From Posidonia oceanica (taxonomy: Eukaryota; Streptophyta; Magnoliopsida; Alismatales; Posidoniaceae): a stretch of DNA of 64,000 nt. Each line of letters starts with the position of its first letter. The stretch's first letter is position 1. Below are positions 33,376-44,500 of the stretch, piece by piece. The stretch is taken from NCBI GenBank assembly GCA_037176725.1, contig JAZBRS010000049.1, forward strand, positions 32,046,001-32,110,000. Direction: 5' to 3'. The translations under genes were made by a program, and so were the position numbers. Under the pieces are notes generated by a model. It ran no database searches. It was given only the letters and a program-made list of their open reading frames with translations, and was not told the DNA's origin.

Positions 33376-34908
33376 ATAAAAATAAAATGACTTTAAGGTG
33401 ATTGCCCAAGTTAGGATTTTTAGATTAGGTTTTTTAATGGTTGTTTTTAATTAGGATTTTAAGTTTTCTTTTAATTTGCTTCTTGATCTTGTTTTAAATA
33501 TTTGTTAAAATTTTTCATTGTTTCTAGTTAGGTTTTCCTTATTAAGTTTTCCTTGTTGAGCTGGGATTTTAATTAGGATTTTTAATGGATTGTTTTTAAA
33601 TTAATTAGGGTGAGCTTTAGATTTTTGATTTTAGTCCTTTAGGGTTTTAAGTCTTCTTTTAAATTTGATTTTGTTTGTTAGATTCTTTTAATATATATTT
33701 TTTTAGTTAAGTTTTTCTTGTTAGGTTTCTAATTAAGTGTTTTCTTCTAATTTTGATTGTTTGTTCTTTTCTTTTTAATTAAGTTTTCAAATTGTTTCTT
33801 TTAGAATTGTTAAGTTAAGTTTTCCATTTTTTTTTTTGATTACTTGCCTTAGCATTTTAAGTTGTTCTCTTTCTTTCTAGGATTTGTTTTTTGATTGTTC
33901 TCAGTAGGGTTTTTTACTCTGGCTTGTTTCGATTATATTTTGATTTTTTCTCTGACTTTATAGCATTTTCTCTTTGTTTGTTTTGCATTTTTTAGCTTAC
34001 ATTCTTGGTTTTTTGGTTTTAGTTAGATTTAGTTAGGTTTTTGTTTTCAAATGTTTGTTTAATGCTCTTAATTATTTTTCTTAAGGTTTTGGTTCGTTTT
34101 CCTTTTGTTTTAGGGTTTTGAAGGTTTTTAAGGGTTTTTTAAAACTTATTAGAAGGGAGGAAAAGAAAAGGAAAAGGAGTAAGAAAAAGGAGAAAAGTAG
34201 GAATAAAGAAGAAAGGGAGGAGTCGAAAGAATGCAATTTTTAGAAAATCAAAGAAAATGTCAAAAATAGGATAAAAATAGCAATAAGGTTGAGAAGAGAT
34301 AGATGCACAAAGGGGACCCACAACCAAGCAAGAAGAAGAGAGAGAAGGGAGTGAAAAGAAGGAGGATAATTAGGAGAGAGAGAGGAGAGAGAAAAGAATA
34401 ATCCAAGAGAAAGAAAAGGATAATTTGGGTAAATGAAGGGGTTAGAGGTTTAGAAAAGAGGTGAAATTTGGTGGGTGTGTGGCCTGGGGTCTCTAGTGTG
34501 GGACCTAGGGTTTGGGTTTGGTTTTGGGAAAGTTTTGGAAAGGGTTTTGAGGTGTAGAAAAGGGTAGTTCTACCTAGGTTTTCTAGGGTTTTTAGGAGTG
34601 GTTTTGGTTTGAAAGTTTCTAGGATTTTTGGTGGGTTTGTTAAGTCAGGGATGGTGAGTTCTCCTATGGTTTTTGGTTAGTTTTTGGGCTTGGGAAAGGG
34701 GTGTAATTCTAGGTTAAGTTTAGGCTGGTTTTGGAGGGAAAGAGAAAGGGAGAGGTGTGGATTTGGACCTGCATTTAGATGGTTTCAGGATAAGGTTTTT
34801 GGGGTTAGAAAATGGGTGTAGTTCTAGGTTTGGTTTTGAGGTTTGAGTTGGAGTTTTGATTTGAAAAGAAGGGTGAAGAGAAATGCGTAATTTTGGGTTT
34901 TTCCTAGC
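33376..34908. other. T-rich then G/A-rich non-coding part of the 5.7-kb insertion
   Basis: Bases 33400-34140 are T-rich with repeated GTTAGGTTTTT and GATTTTAATT phrases. Bases 34140-34420 are A/G-rich. Bases 34440-34880 are G/T-rich (GGTTTTGG, TTCTAGG). On the minus strand this is the first 1.5 kb of the LTR, with the C/A-rich start seen in the P LTR. No gene recognised. Confidence 0.5.
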
Positions 34909-34956
34909 CGCCAGAGAGATCTGCCAATTCAGCCTTGTCGAAATGGGGTGTCAACA

Positions 34957-37060
34957 CTTGGCTTGGTATGGGCATCTCAAAAGTTGAGACACTACTTCCT
35001 AGCCCATAAAGTCTGTTACATTGCCAAAATGGACCCAATCAAATATATGTTCGAGAAGCCAGCCCTCTCTGGAAGATTGGCAAGGTGGCAACTCCTCCTC
35101 ACTGAATTCGACTTGCAATATGTGTCCCAGAAGGCAGTCAAGGGGCAGGCCATTGCAGATCACCTGGCAGAACTACCAATAGAAGATTATCAACCAGTCC
35201 GAACAGACTTCCCCGATGAGGAGATACTGGAAATACAAGCCACCAAGGCCCCTACTCAACAATGGACTCTCTACTTTGATGGAGCACTCAACAGACAAGG
35301 AGTAGGCATCGGAGTAGCACTTCTCACTTCGGAAGGAGTTCTCATCCCTCGAGCCGTACAACTAAACTTCGCCGTAAATACCAACAATGTCGTAGAATAC
35401 GAGGCCTTGATCCTCGGATTACGCCTAGCACTGGAGCTAGGGGCAAAGCGGTTGAAACTCATCGGAGACTCCCAATTGGTTCTAAGACAAATTCTGAACA
35501 AGTATGGAGCCCTCAACCCAAGGCTAGAAGAATACAAAGGCATTGCATGCCTCCTATTGGCACGATTTCAGCAAGTGGTGTACGTCCACACCCTCCGGAG
35601 TCATAACCTACTAGTGGATGCTCTTGCTTCGCTGGCTTCCTCAATCGAGTTCCCCATCAATATCTGGGAGCAAACAATAATGGTTCAGCAGCACGGGATA
35701 CCTGCCATTAACTCAACTGAGCCATGGGCCGTGGAGCTTAGACGAAAAATTGGGGAATCAAGGGTAGGCATGTTTGAAGTTTGCTACAACATAGAGGACG
35801 ACGGGAACCCATGGTTCTTTGACATCCAGAACTACATTCAAGACAGGATCTTCCCCGACTACGCAACTTCACAGGAAAAAGAGGCAGTTCAGAGGATGGC
35901 TACAAGATACTTCATGAGAGTCGAGGTCCTTTTCAAAAGGTCTTTCAGCGGAATAGAGCTGCGCTGTGTCACTTATGAGGAGGTTGAAGTTATCATCGGA
36001 GAAATGCATGAAGGCATATGTGGAGGACACATCAGTTCTCAATTCATGGCAAAAATGATATTGCGTAGAGGGTACTACTGGCCCACAATGGAGGCAGATT
36101 GCGCAAACCAGGTGAGAAGGTGTAGGCAATGCCAGATCCATGCAGACAGAATACATGCACTAGCATCAAAGTTGAATCCGACTCAAGCAGTGTGGCCCTT
36201 CTCCATGTGGGCATTCGATGTCGTGGGACCATTCAACACTGAAAAGCAGAATAGGGTCATCCTCACAGCCATTGAGTACTTCACCAAATGGGCTGAAGCG
36301 GAAGCGTTCACTGAAATCAAAGCTTCAAATCTTTGCAAGTTCGTGCGGAAGAATATCCTCTCAAGGTTCGGGATCCCAAAGAAATTGGTAGCAGACAATG
36401 GCGCAATCTTCGTATCCCAAGACTTCAAAAAGCTCTGTAAGAAGTTTAAGATTGAATTGCATCATTCATTGCCATATTACCCCCAAGGTAATGGGCAAGC
36501 TGAAGCTACTAATAAAACGTTAATCCGAATCATTAAGAAAACGGTAGAAGGAGCCAAGGGACATGACTGGACAGATAAGCTAATTGATACCTTGTGGGCC
36601 TATCGAACTTCCATAAGAACGCCTACGGGCCAAACCCCGTTTGCGCTTTCTTATGGTATGGAGATGGTAGTTCCATTTGAGGTCATGGTCCCCTCATCTA
36701 GGATACAACTCGACAATGAGATAACTGCCGAGGATAAGAGGCAATTATTAAGTCTACAGTTGGATTTGCTAGATGAGAAGCGGTTGCAAGCAGCTGAGCA
36801 TGCACGCCTCTACAAAGAATGACTTGCAAGAGCATATAAGAAGAAAGTAATTGAACATAAATTCAATATTGGTGAATAGGTGCTTAAAGAAATCCTTCCT
36901 CGCAAGCATGGGAAACTGAGAACAAATTGGGAAGGACCATACCTGATGGTTGAGGCATATCTGGGCAATGCCTAATGTTTGGCCAGAGAGGATGGCACTA
37001 GACTTGAATATCCCTGGAATGCACTGCACCTTAAAAGGTACTACCCTTGATATGCACACT
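34957..37060 (+). pseudogene. RNase H (archaeal type) and integrase of INNER, nearly intact
   Basis: The frame runs to a TGA at about 36820. It resumes the first RNase H with LVWASQKLRHYFLAH. The second, archaeal-type RNase H has its four acidic positions: LYFDGALN, VEYEALILGL, GDSQLV and LVDALA. Integrase follows with the HHCC zinc finger (HEGICGGH ... CRQCQ), then the DDE core: WAFDVVGPF, VADNGAIFVS and PQGNGQAEATNKTLI. After the TGA, the C-terminal domain is readable (ARAYKKKVIEHKFNIGE, TAG, VLKEILPRKHGKL, NWEGPYLMVEAYLGNA) with more stops, ending YPWNALHLKRYYP. The dual RNase H is diagnostic of the Tat clade. A one-base deletion is inferred at the insertion site. Integrase joins element cDNA to the genome; this copy has an intact core but a broken tail. 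Confidence 0.92.
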
Positions 37061-38440
37061 GAGCAATTAGACTACTTGTGCTCAAGGGCCCTCTGCTGTT
37101 GAAGCCTAGGAATCTTGCCTTAGCCTCACCCCACAAACACCTTGTGGGAGAAGGAAAGGAAATGGTCCAACACTGAGATAGAGGCAAATCATAAGGAGCC
37201 CCCTCCCAGTTCATGAATAAAAAGTCCACACACATCCCTCGAGTCAGACGCGTTACTCTAGGACAAATTGGGTAGGTATCTAAGGCCAAAACCTAGAAGC
37301 GTAGAAAAAAGGGAAGTGTACTAAATAAAAGAGTGTCTCGGTTCATCAAGGAACGAGTATCCATTGACCGAGCACTCAGAAGGGGTGAGACTACTTGCCA
37401 AAGTACCCAGAAAAGAAAGCAAAAAGGTCAGAAAAGAAGGCAGCAAAGAAGCTGTCCATGTGCAAGGAAAAAGAGAGAGAGTGGAAAAGACGGCAGCAAA
37501 GAAGCTGTCCAAGAGTTAAAACTGAAAAGTTGGGGAATACTAAGCGTAGTAGGAATCAACCTTGAACTAGGAGGGGTTTAGGCTTCAAACCTTCAGCCGA
37601 CATCTTAGGATAGGGCATGGACTTTCCTTCTACCCACATCCTGCACCGTACACATTAGAGGCAAGGGACAGAGGCCTAGGTTTAGGGGCAGTTAGGTGCC
37701 AAAGCAAGCCCGAGGTATTTTTTGACTCTAAGATGCAAAAGGGACCAAACTGTCAAGGTTTTCCAACCATGAGGTCTCTAGTTTCCCAACTTCCCGAAGG
37801 AATCTTCATCTCCCATAAAATCAAAAATTAAAAATGATAAAATAAAAAATCCAAAAAAATGATAAAATTGAAAATCCAAAAAAATGATAAAGTCAAAAAT
37901 CCAAAAAAATGATAAAGTCAAAAATCCAAAAAAAAATGATCCAAAGAAAAATATAAAATCAAAAATCAAAAAAAAAAGAAAAGTGAATAGGGTAAAATCT
38001 ACCCAACCAACATCATCTCATGAAACTGATAACAAGTAAAGGCCAGTGATGCAAAAATCTAGGACATTTTACGACTCAGTGTCGTACTCGACCCCTCCTA
38101 TTCAGGACGGTCGCTTGGTATTTGCCTACGAGCTAGGACTGGGATCTCAAGAAGAGACAGTCCCTCGTCTGGCATATCATCTTTAGACAACAAAGCTGAG
38201 GCCAATACTTGTTATTCAAAACCTTAACTTCTCCATGGCATTAAGACTTCTTTCCCATTCATAGCATTAGGTTTGCTTAAAATATGCATTGTATATAGGT
38301 TGTTACCAAGTTTCCCGTAACCTTTTTGATTTCACAGTGTTAAGGATGTTTCTGAGTTTCCAGAAGTCACTTTGGACTAGGGGCAATAATACCCCTAGAT
38401 GGATTAACAAATTTGCTGAGGTAATGTAGGAAAACAGTTC
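37061..38440 (+). other. INNER post-integrase spacer and A-rich array
   Basis: Collinear with OUTER 16195-17450. It includes the GGCAGCAAAGAAGCTGTCC duplication (near 37438 and 37490), an A-rich array of CCAAAAAAATGATAAAGTCA units (37805-37985), and the segment GGCCAGTGATGCAAAAATC... CCTATTCAGGACGGTCGC (38041-38115). Coding frames here are incidental. Confidence 0.7.
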
Positions 38441-38445
38441 AGGGG

Positions 38446-38580
38446 CGTTAAACGAGCAAATATCAATGTCCAACGTTGGACGCGCCATCTGAAGCATATA
38501 ACGATCAACAGAGGGATATTGGACGCCTGATATTATGCGTCTTACGTTATAAGTGCCAGTTTACGCGTCTTACGCTTTAA
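38446..38580. repeat. Hairpin units at the 3' border of antisense ORF A
   Basis: GTTAAACG... and TGTCCAACGTTGGACGC at 38446-38500, then TTGGACGCC / GCGTCTTACG and GTTATAAGTG / CGCGTCTTACG at 38519-38578. They are diverged members of the 28-29 nt family and sit just beyond the stop codon of ORF A. Confidence 0.7.
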
Positions 38581-38758
38581 CTGTGACTTAAACTGCAGAA
38601 TGTGGAAAAGGGGCCCTTGATCAAATATCAAAGCCACCAGGGAGTATTCCTAAACTCAAAATAGTCCAAAACACATGAACAGGGATGAAAAATGAAATAT
38701 ATATTTATTCCTTTGAGAAGATACATAGTCTCCAAAAATAAAGGAGTACAATGATTGC

Positions 38759-40104
38759 CTATCTAACCATCTTCTTCCTTTTCCTGCGCAGCACGCCCGT
38801 CGCTTCAACCCACTCCTCGGGTTTGGGCAGTAGCTTTGAATACCACTTCCAGTGCGCATCCTCTCGTGGTGGGCAACAAGTCAAAAGAGCAGTTGATGGC
38901 TCCTCTGAATCATCATGACGGTCCAGAGACGACCAAAGAGCCCAAATGTAGTACACCATTACTGCATCAGATGGAAGACTGCGCTCCCGAACCTGAATAC
39001 GAGGAATAAAGCTCAGCCGAGGTGGCACCCCCTTTTTCTGCCCCACCATCTCAAAGCAACGATGGGAGTTGTACACTACAAAGTGGGTGGGCCCTATCAG
39101 CTCCAACTCAACTGAAGAACCTCGTGCCTAGTGCTTATGAGAAAGGGACGTGAAAGGCACGGAAATGTCAATAGGGGCAGCAGACAAAGAGCAAACCATT
39201 TCCTCAATCAAATCTGTCTTCACGAGCTCGAGCCTCAGGAAATGGACTTGCAGGCACCTGGAAAGAAGGAAAGGAGAGCCTACAAAATCCCCTCCAGTGG
39301 AAACGCTGGTCAGACCGAGATACGTGGCAGCAAGAATGGCGACTGAAGGAGAGTGCCAGAAATGCTTAGTAAGGCCTATCAAGAACTTAGTATGATAGAC
39401 ATCCAAGGAGAAATCCTTGGTGACAAATAAAATGAGGCCTCCAATCAGTAAATGCAGACACACCAGCAGTTGATCCTGAGAGGCAGATTCCTCAATCCAC
39501 CGGAAGCTGAAGGACAAATGCGCCAAGTTGAGTCTGCGACCTCTGATCACTGGGAAGGTAGGCGGAAGGGTGAAGATACGGTCTATGTATGTTTGCATAT
39601 CTGCTGTTTTGTATGGCAATGGCAAGTCAATATCTGGCCGGGCCGTTCCAATCTGAGTTACACCAAGTAGGCCATGAACATCCTCTACTAGGATTGTCGC
39701 CTTACAACCCCCAAAGAAGAAAGTATGAGTCTTAGGACTCCAGAAGGCGCATGAGGCATGAAGCAGGGGCCAATCCAAGTTTGTGCCCAATAAATCCAAA
39801 AGTCCATCAAAGCACGTACGGGCCAAAACAGATTTCCTTTCTCGAGCCCAAAGCACAAAGTCCTTCACCCAAGTGGAGTAGTAGGGGAAGTCATTGTCAA
39901 AGCAAGGTGTTTTGGTAAAATTAAGGATTTCCTGCAAAAAAATTCGGAAGCATGAGGAACAAAGGAGTATGAAGGGACCAATGAAGAAGATCATACCTTC
40001 CCCGTCTTGATAAGGGACATCATATGCTCTTCAATCTCTTCCAATGGTTTTACGACCCCCTTCTTGTTGTGGATGAAGACATTGGGGATTGAACTAGAAG
40101 CCAT
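38759..40104 (-). pseudogene. Antisense ORF A of INNER, DUF7745-like (two exons, one stop)
   Basis: Exon 1 (40104-39997) starts MASSSIPNVFIHNKKGVV and ends at a GTATGA donor. Exon 2 begins after GCAG at 39932 with EILNFTKTPCFDNDFPYYS. The core shows CAFWSPKTHTFFFGGCKATI then LVEDVHGLLG, close to the W-P-H-F...LEEV..LLG signature of DUF7745/PMD-type transposon-associated proteins. One in-frame TAG at 39128-39130 interrupts; the frame continues LELIGPTHFVVYNSHRCFEM to a stop at 38759. It is paralogous to ORF C. It lies antisense, between integrase and 3' LTR. The role is unknown; additional antisense ORFs are known in some Tat elements. Confidence 0.75.
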
Positions 40105-40868
40105 GAAAGCAAAAGAGAGGGAAGGAAGAAGCACAAATCAGGAAGAAATTAGTAGAGAGAAAAGGGGAAGTATGCATGAAAATCAAAGGGGTGGCCAAGC
40201 TTTTATAAGCACAGGAGGGCCGTGGGAAATCCTTCACGCGGGCATTGAGAAAATTCCGCAAGCATTCCGGAAGATTAGCCAAGAATAGGAAAGGAAAGAA
40301 AAGTTTCTGGGCTCGCTTCGTTGTACGCGAGACGGGGTGCGTCCAACGTTAGCCACGTCGTTTGACGCGTATAACGTTTAGATCAGCTGCCGGCGTTGGA
40401 TGCAGAAATTTAAGCAGATAACGTTGGCCGCAGCAGATGAGGCGTATAACGTTTTATCACTGACTTAAGTTACTGAACTTGGCTAGATTGCCCCCTAATC
40501 CGTGATTGAGTTGCATGCGCCTGTTTTGCCCATCTCAGAGGTTTGACTAAGTTGAAATACACGTGTGAGCGTTGGTTTCATTTTTTTGGACATCCGGACT
40601 AGTCGGAATCTCTGGTTGCTCGTTTCATCAAGTAAATGGCTTGTTAAGGCGTCAACGACTTCAAAATTCAATTTTTAAGCTTCCAGGTGAAATCTTTCCT
40701 TATAACTATGTCATTTACATACTATTTCACTTGAATATGCTGGTTTCAAGTTAATTTGGATTAAGGGCCATTATTTTACCATATTGGTCGCTTAAGCTCA
40801 CTTTAACTTTGAGAAAGGTAATTTAAAAGAAGTATTTGACAAGTCTACTGAGTGTGCAGAAATCTATA
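40105..40868. other. Intermodule region between antisense ORFs A and B
   Basis: 40318-40450 carries hairpin units (GTTGTACGCG / GCGTCCAACG; GTTAGCCACG / CGCGTATAACG; GTTGGATGC; GTTGGCCGC / GCGTATAACG). 40520-40830 resembles OUTER 17860-18180 and presumably is the 3' end of the ORF B transcript. Upstream of ORF A, 40200-40290 may hold its promoter; no clear TATA was fixed. Confidence 0.6.
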
Positions 40869-43800
40869 TCATTTCAAAATATACAATTGTTCTACAAGGT
40901 CACCGGGGCATACCCCTGAAGTACAAAAGCAAGGGAGCACTCTCTCCCTCACCCTCAGGAGTTGAAGCATGAGCCGGAGAAGGGGCAGTAGGGGGACGAG
41001 GCGACTGCCGAACTGAAACGCTTGATGGAGCCCTTGAGACAAACCGAGAATAGTGGCTACCCAACCGGCGGCTCGGTACAGAAGGAACAGGCACCCCGAG
41101 CCTGGCACAGATGAAAAAGCAAACCTTCGGTAGTGCCCAAGCTCAAGCTCAAGCTGGGAGATAACGCCTGCCGTGCCCTGAGAAGTGAAGCAGCCCAAAA
41201 TGTCAGATACAAGCAAAGACATGGAAGATGTAAAGAAGCGCTGAATTAAATCGTACCACCTGAGATTGGGCAATCTTAGCGTCCCTATCAACAACCTGCA
41301 GCTCTAGCTCCCGGATCCGAGCGCTGCTAGCAGCAACTGTCCCCTCCAGCTCCTCCAACCTCCCGACAGAGCTGGCGGCTATGAAGTCACCAGCCCGCTC
41401 CCTTAGCTCGCCCTCTAGATAAGCAACCTACAAGTAATGGCGTCAGGACGAAGGGAATTTCAAAAGCAGAAATAAAATAAAGGCATGTTTACCTTCTCCT
41501 GGAGATGGGAGATCTCCTCTGAGCGGTCCGGAGGAGGAGCACTGCTAGTCGAAGGTTGAAAAGAAAGATTCAAGTCAGTTACAATTCATAGCCAGACTAT
41601 AAAACCTACATGTGAAGATACCTGAGAGGCAGAGGCACGCAGACGATCAATCACCCTGGTCAGAACGGAGAGCTGCTGGGTCAAGTGGCGCTCCTACTGA
41701 GCCCGCTCATCGGCCACCTTGAGCTGCAAAAGAAAGAAAGCAAGTTAGCCAAATTGATTTAACAGTCTACAAAATGAAATTTAGAAGCTCACCGCTATCT
41801 CCAGCTAGGCTCGGGAAGACTGAACCTCCTCTAGCAAGGCCGCACGGGAAACCACCACCTCCCTGGGATCTGTGTCCCCCAAAGGAAGATTCCCACGCCC
41901 AAGGAAGTGGGACCGGTGGAAGATCATCAGAGAAGAAAACTCCCGGTCTATCCACTCGGCCCACACCGCCTCGTCCTCCTCTGTAGCATCCGTTGGAGTA
42001 GGGGAACCACGACGGGCCCAGTATAGGAGCTGTGGACCGTAGACGTCCACCCAGTGGCGAGCACGGCTGCCCCTGCCGCGTGTCTCTCGCCAAACTCGGT
42101 GAGGAGGAGGTAAAGGCTGAGCCTGCCGGCGCCCCAGCTGTCGTAGCGCCCTGCCAATCTACTGGAAGTGACAGTGGTTCCAGCAGTGGATCCATACGTC
42201 CCGGTCGAAAATGGCCCGATCACGGGCAATTTCGGGGACGTCCACATGCTCTCCCTCAGCATAAGGACTCCAAACCACCTGAAAGGAGCAATACATGTCA
42301 GCAAGCAGCATAAACAAATAAACAGAAGCTGAAATTAAAAGAAGCAAGTTACCTGAGCCGGGACAAGGAGCTCGAAAAGCAGACGACTGACATAGCGGTT
42401 GTCATCCGCAGGCTCGAGGGCCTGCTCAGCGACAGCCCAAAACAGTCCTCGAGGAAAAGGGACATCGGTAGAAGGAATCGGAGGAGGGGTAGGTCGCAGA
42501 AAGGTGAAGTAGCCCATGCCCACATCTGCACGTAAAACACGGAAGCTGTTAGCAAGAATATAATATCCAATGCAAGCTTAAATATGCAGATTTACCTGAA
42601 GGAAGGGTAGGTTCCCGCCCAGCTGGCGAGAACTACCGTCGATGAAGCGGAATAGGGTGGAGTACAGGTACGCCAAGCTGGCCGCACCCCAGGCGTACTC
42701 TCCCACACGCTCCAAGTTCGCTAGAAGCGGAAGGAACCATGCCGAGAGCTTCGAGGAGGAGTGCGAGAAGAGCACCTCCCCGAACAGCAGTAGGAGGAAG
42801 GCCCGTAGCTGCTGGTTGGCCTCCACACCCGGTCCGGCTACGGTCTTCGCCAGCTCACTCACCCGGTGAACCGCGGAAGTAATCACCACGAGCTGCTCCC
42901 TGCTCATGGCTAATTGACGTCCAACAAGCTCCTGCGCCAAGGCTGAGTAGCCCGGGTGCACCCGCCCTGTCACTGGTCTGCTCGTGACTCGGAGACTAGT
43001 CAGCCGCGCCATGTCCTCAAGGGAGAGGACAAACTCGCCTGCCCTCATGACGATCGAGCTCGTCCGGAAGCTCCTCTGCTCTGCAACTGCCTCCAAAAAC
43101 ATTGGACGGAGGGGAAAGTCCGGGATGGACAAGAAATGCCCAAATCCCATCCAATCTAGATGCTCCTGCTGGAAAGAAGCCAACAAAGCATAGGACCGGT
43201 GGACCTGACCCCAGTAGCAGCAGGTCACGGCCGGTGCTCGACTCTACAAGCAAGCAAAAGAACTATCAGTCAGGATGAAATAATTGAACAAAATAAGGAA
43301 AAAAAGTGAAAAGATGTATACCTGCCCCCTAGAAGCTAGTGTGGCAGTGGCATGCTCTGATCGGGATGCGTTCCTGCGCGGTCCCAATGCCTGCACCTCG
43401 TCCCAGGGGATCTGCTCCCACCAGTAGTCCGGGGGATCCCTCGCATCGCCCTTCGCCTCCCATCGTACGAAGTCGACCATGTTCCGCCACCAGCCGTGGT
43501 CCTCGCCAAACTACGCAAGGAAGGGGTCGACTTGCCTCGCTTCTAGCACCTCTGAGAGCCCCACCTTGTCTAGGCCGACCTTAGGCCTCGTCTCTGAGAC
43601 CGTCTCCTCTGAATCCTCCAAGCTGAAAGAACTGCTGGAACCAGAGACCGCCTCTGCCGTCGTCTCTACGGCCTCCCCGGAACCAGAGTCCCCCCCCACG
43701 GTGGCCTCACTGGCCATCGCCTCTGCCTCCACGACGTCGCCACCAACCGCCACCTCGGCCTCCACGGTACCACCAACGGTAGCCCCCGTCTTTGCTCCTG

Positions 43801-44120
43801 TAGTGTCGACATCGCCATCGGTTGTCGTCCCAAGCCCCGCCACGGCACCACCAGCCTCCGCCACCTCCGCCGCAGTCTGACCGGCCTCCACGACCACCCC
43901 AGCGGCCATTCCAGGGCTAGCCACCTCGGCCATAGCCCCTACAGCCATCGAACCCGCCTGCCACGGCCTCGCCGGCGCCTCCCATAGCCCTCTCCGCCGT
44001 TTCCCGCGTCGCAGCAACCCCAGCCACCGCCTCCGAAGCAGTCTCGCCGAAGAGGGAAGGGCTGGTCCGAGCCCTTTTAGCCGCCCGAGTGTAGAAATGC
44101 GAGATTTGCCTCTCCATCAA
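40869..44120 (-). pseudogene. Antisense ORF B of INNER: plant mobile domain plus coiled coil, copy 3
   Basis: Minus-strand multi-exon gene. Exon 1 starts MERQISHFYTRAAKRARTSP (44120), passes through an Ala/Val/Gly/Glu-rich stretch and ends ATLASRGQ at a GTATAC donor (about 43320), with frame changes and a stop (DPFLA, TAG). Exon 2 (about 43250-42596) is the PMD core: MGFGHFLSIPDFPLRPMFLE, GEFVLSLEDMARLTSLRVTS, QLRAFLLLLFGEVLFSH, ERVGEYAWGAASLAYLY and DGSSRQLGGNLPFLQ. Later exons: PFPRGLFWAVAEQ (about 42530-42354), VVWSPYAEGEHVDVPE with an in-frame stop (42280 on), WAEWIDREFSSLMIFHRSHF, then coiled-coil exons down to about 41280 and a C-terminal tail. This is the best-preserved core of the three copies. 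Confidence 0.8.
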
Positions 44121-44500
44121 GGTAGGCTTGCCGGAATGAGGAGGAAAGCCGCTGGAGAGGTCGCTGGTGCCAGAGAAGAAGAAAGGAAGAGCAGATGGCC
44201 ACTCAGGCGTAGGACGAGGGCTTTATACCTTTCAACGTTGTACGCGTGAATCTCAGCGTCCAACGCCTCGGGAAGAAAGAATGTTATACGCGCCCTATGA
44301 CGCGTTCAACGTTTTGCGAGTTAAAACGTTAGCCGCTGGTTTCCCAGTATAACGTTGGACGCTCTATTTTGAGCGTACAACACTTTAAGTTCAGGGAAGT
44401 GTTCTGAATTCTGATACTCTCATTCAACTCATACAAATTCATTCAAAAGAGACCAAAGAGACGAAATAAATTTTATTGATGATAAATGATACATTTCTAA
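44121..44500. repeat. Hairpin-unit cluster between antisense ORFs B and C
   Basis: From 44236 to 44392 five arm pairs follow: GTTGTACGCG / AGCGTCCAACG, GTTATACGCG / CGCGTTCAACG, GTTAGCCGCTGG / CCCAGTATAACG and GTTGGACGCTC / GAGCGTACAAC among them. The cluster separates the 5' end of ORF B from the 3' end of ORF C, so it could lie in the promoter of B or the trailer of C. Confidence 0.72.

Larger units (their letters stand above)
29209..34956 (-). mobile_element. 5.75-kb LTR-like insertion (solo LTR or LTR-only element), TSD CTTGG
   Basis: The insertion has TG at 29209 and CA at 34956, flanked by CTTGG at 29204-29208 and 34957-34961. It splits the RNase H frame of INNER. On the minus strand it starts TGTTGACACCCCATTTCGAC, like the LTR start of element P (TGTAGACACCCC), so it is probably a minus-strand LTR. 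It has no recognised gag or pol. Reading on the minus strand: C/A-rich block, AT-rich and pyrimidine-rich blocks, GC-rich open block (33014-32235), a donor-like CAG/GTAAGC at about 31980, an AT-rich tract, another donor-like CCCAG/GTAAGT near 30790, and a hairpin array at 30330-29940. Long LTRs of several kb are known in Ogre-like elements. Confidence 0.8.
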
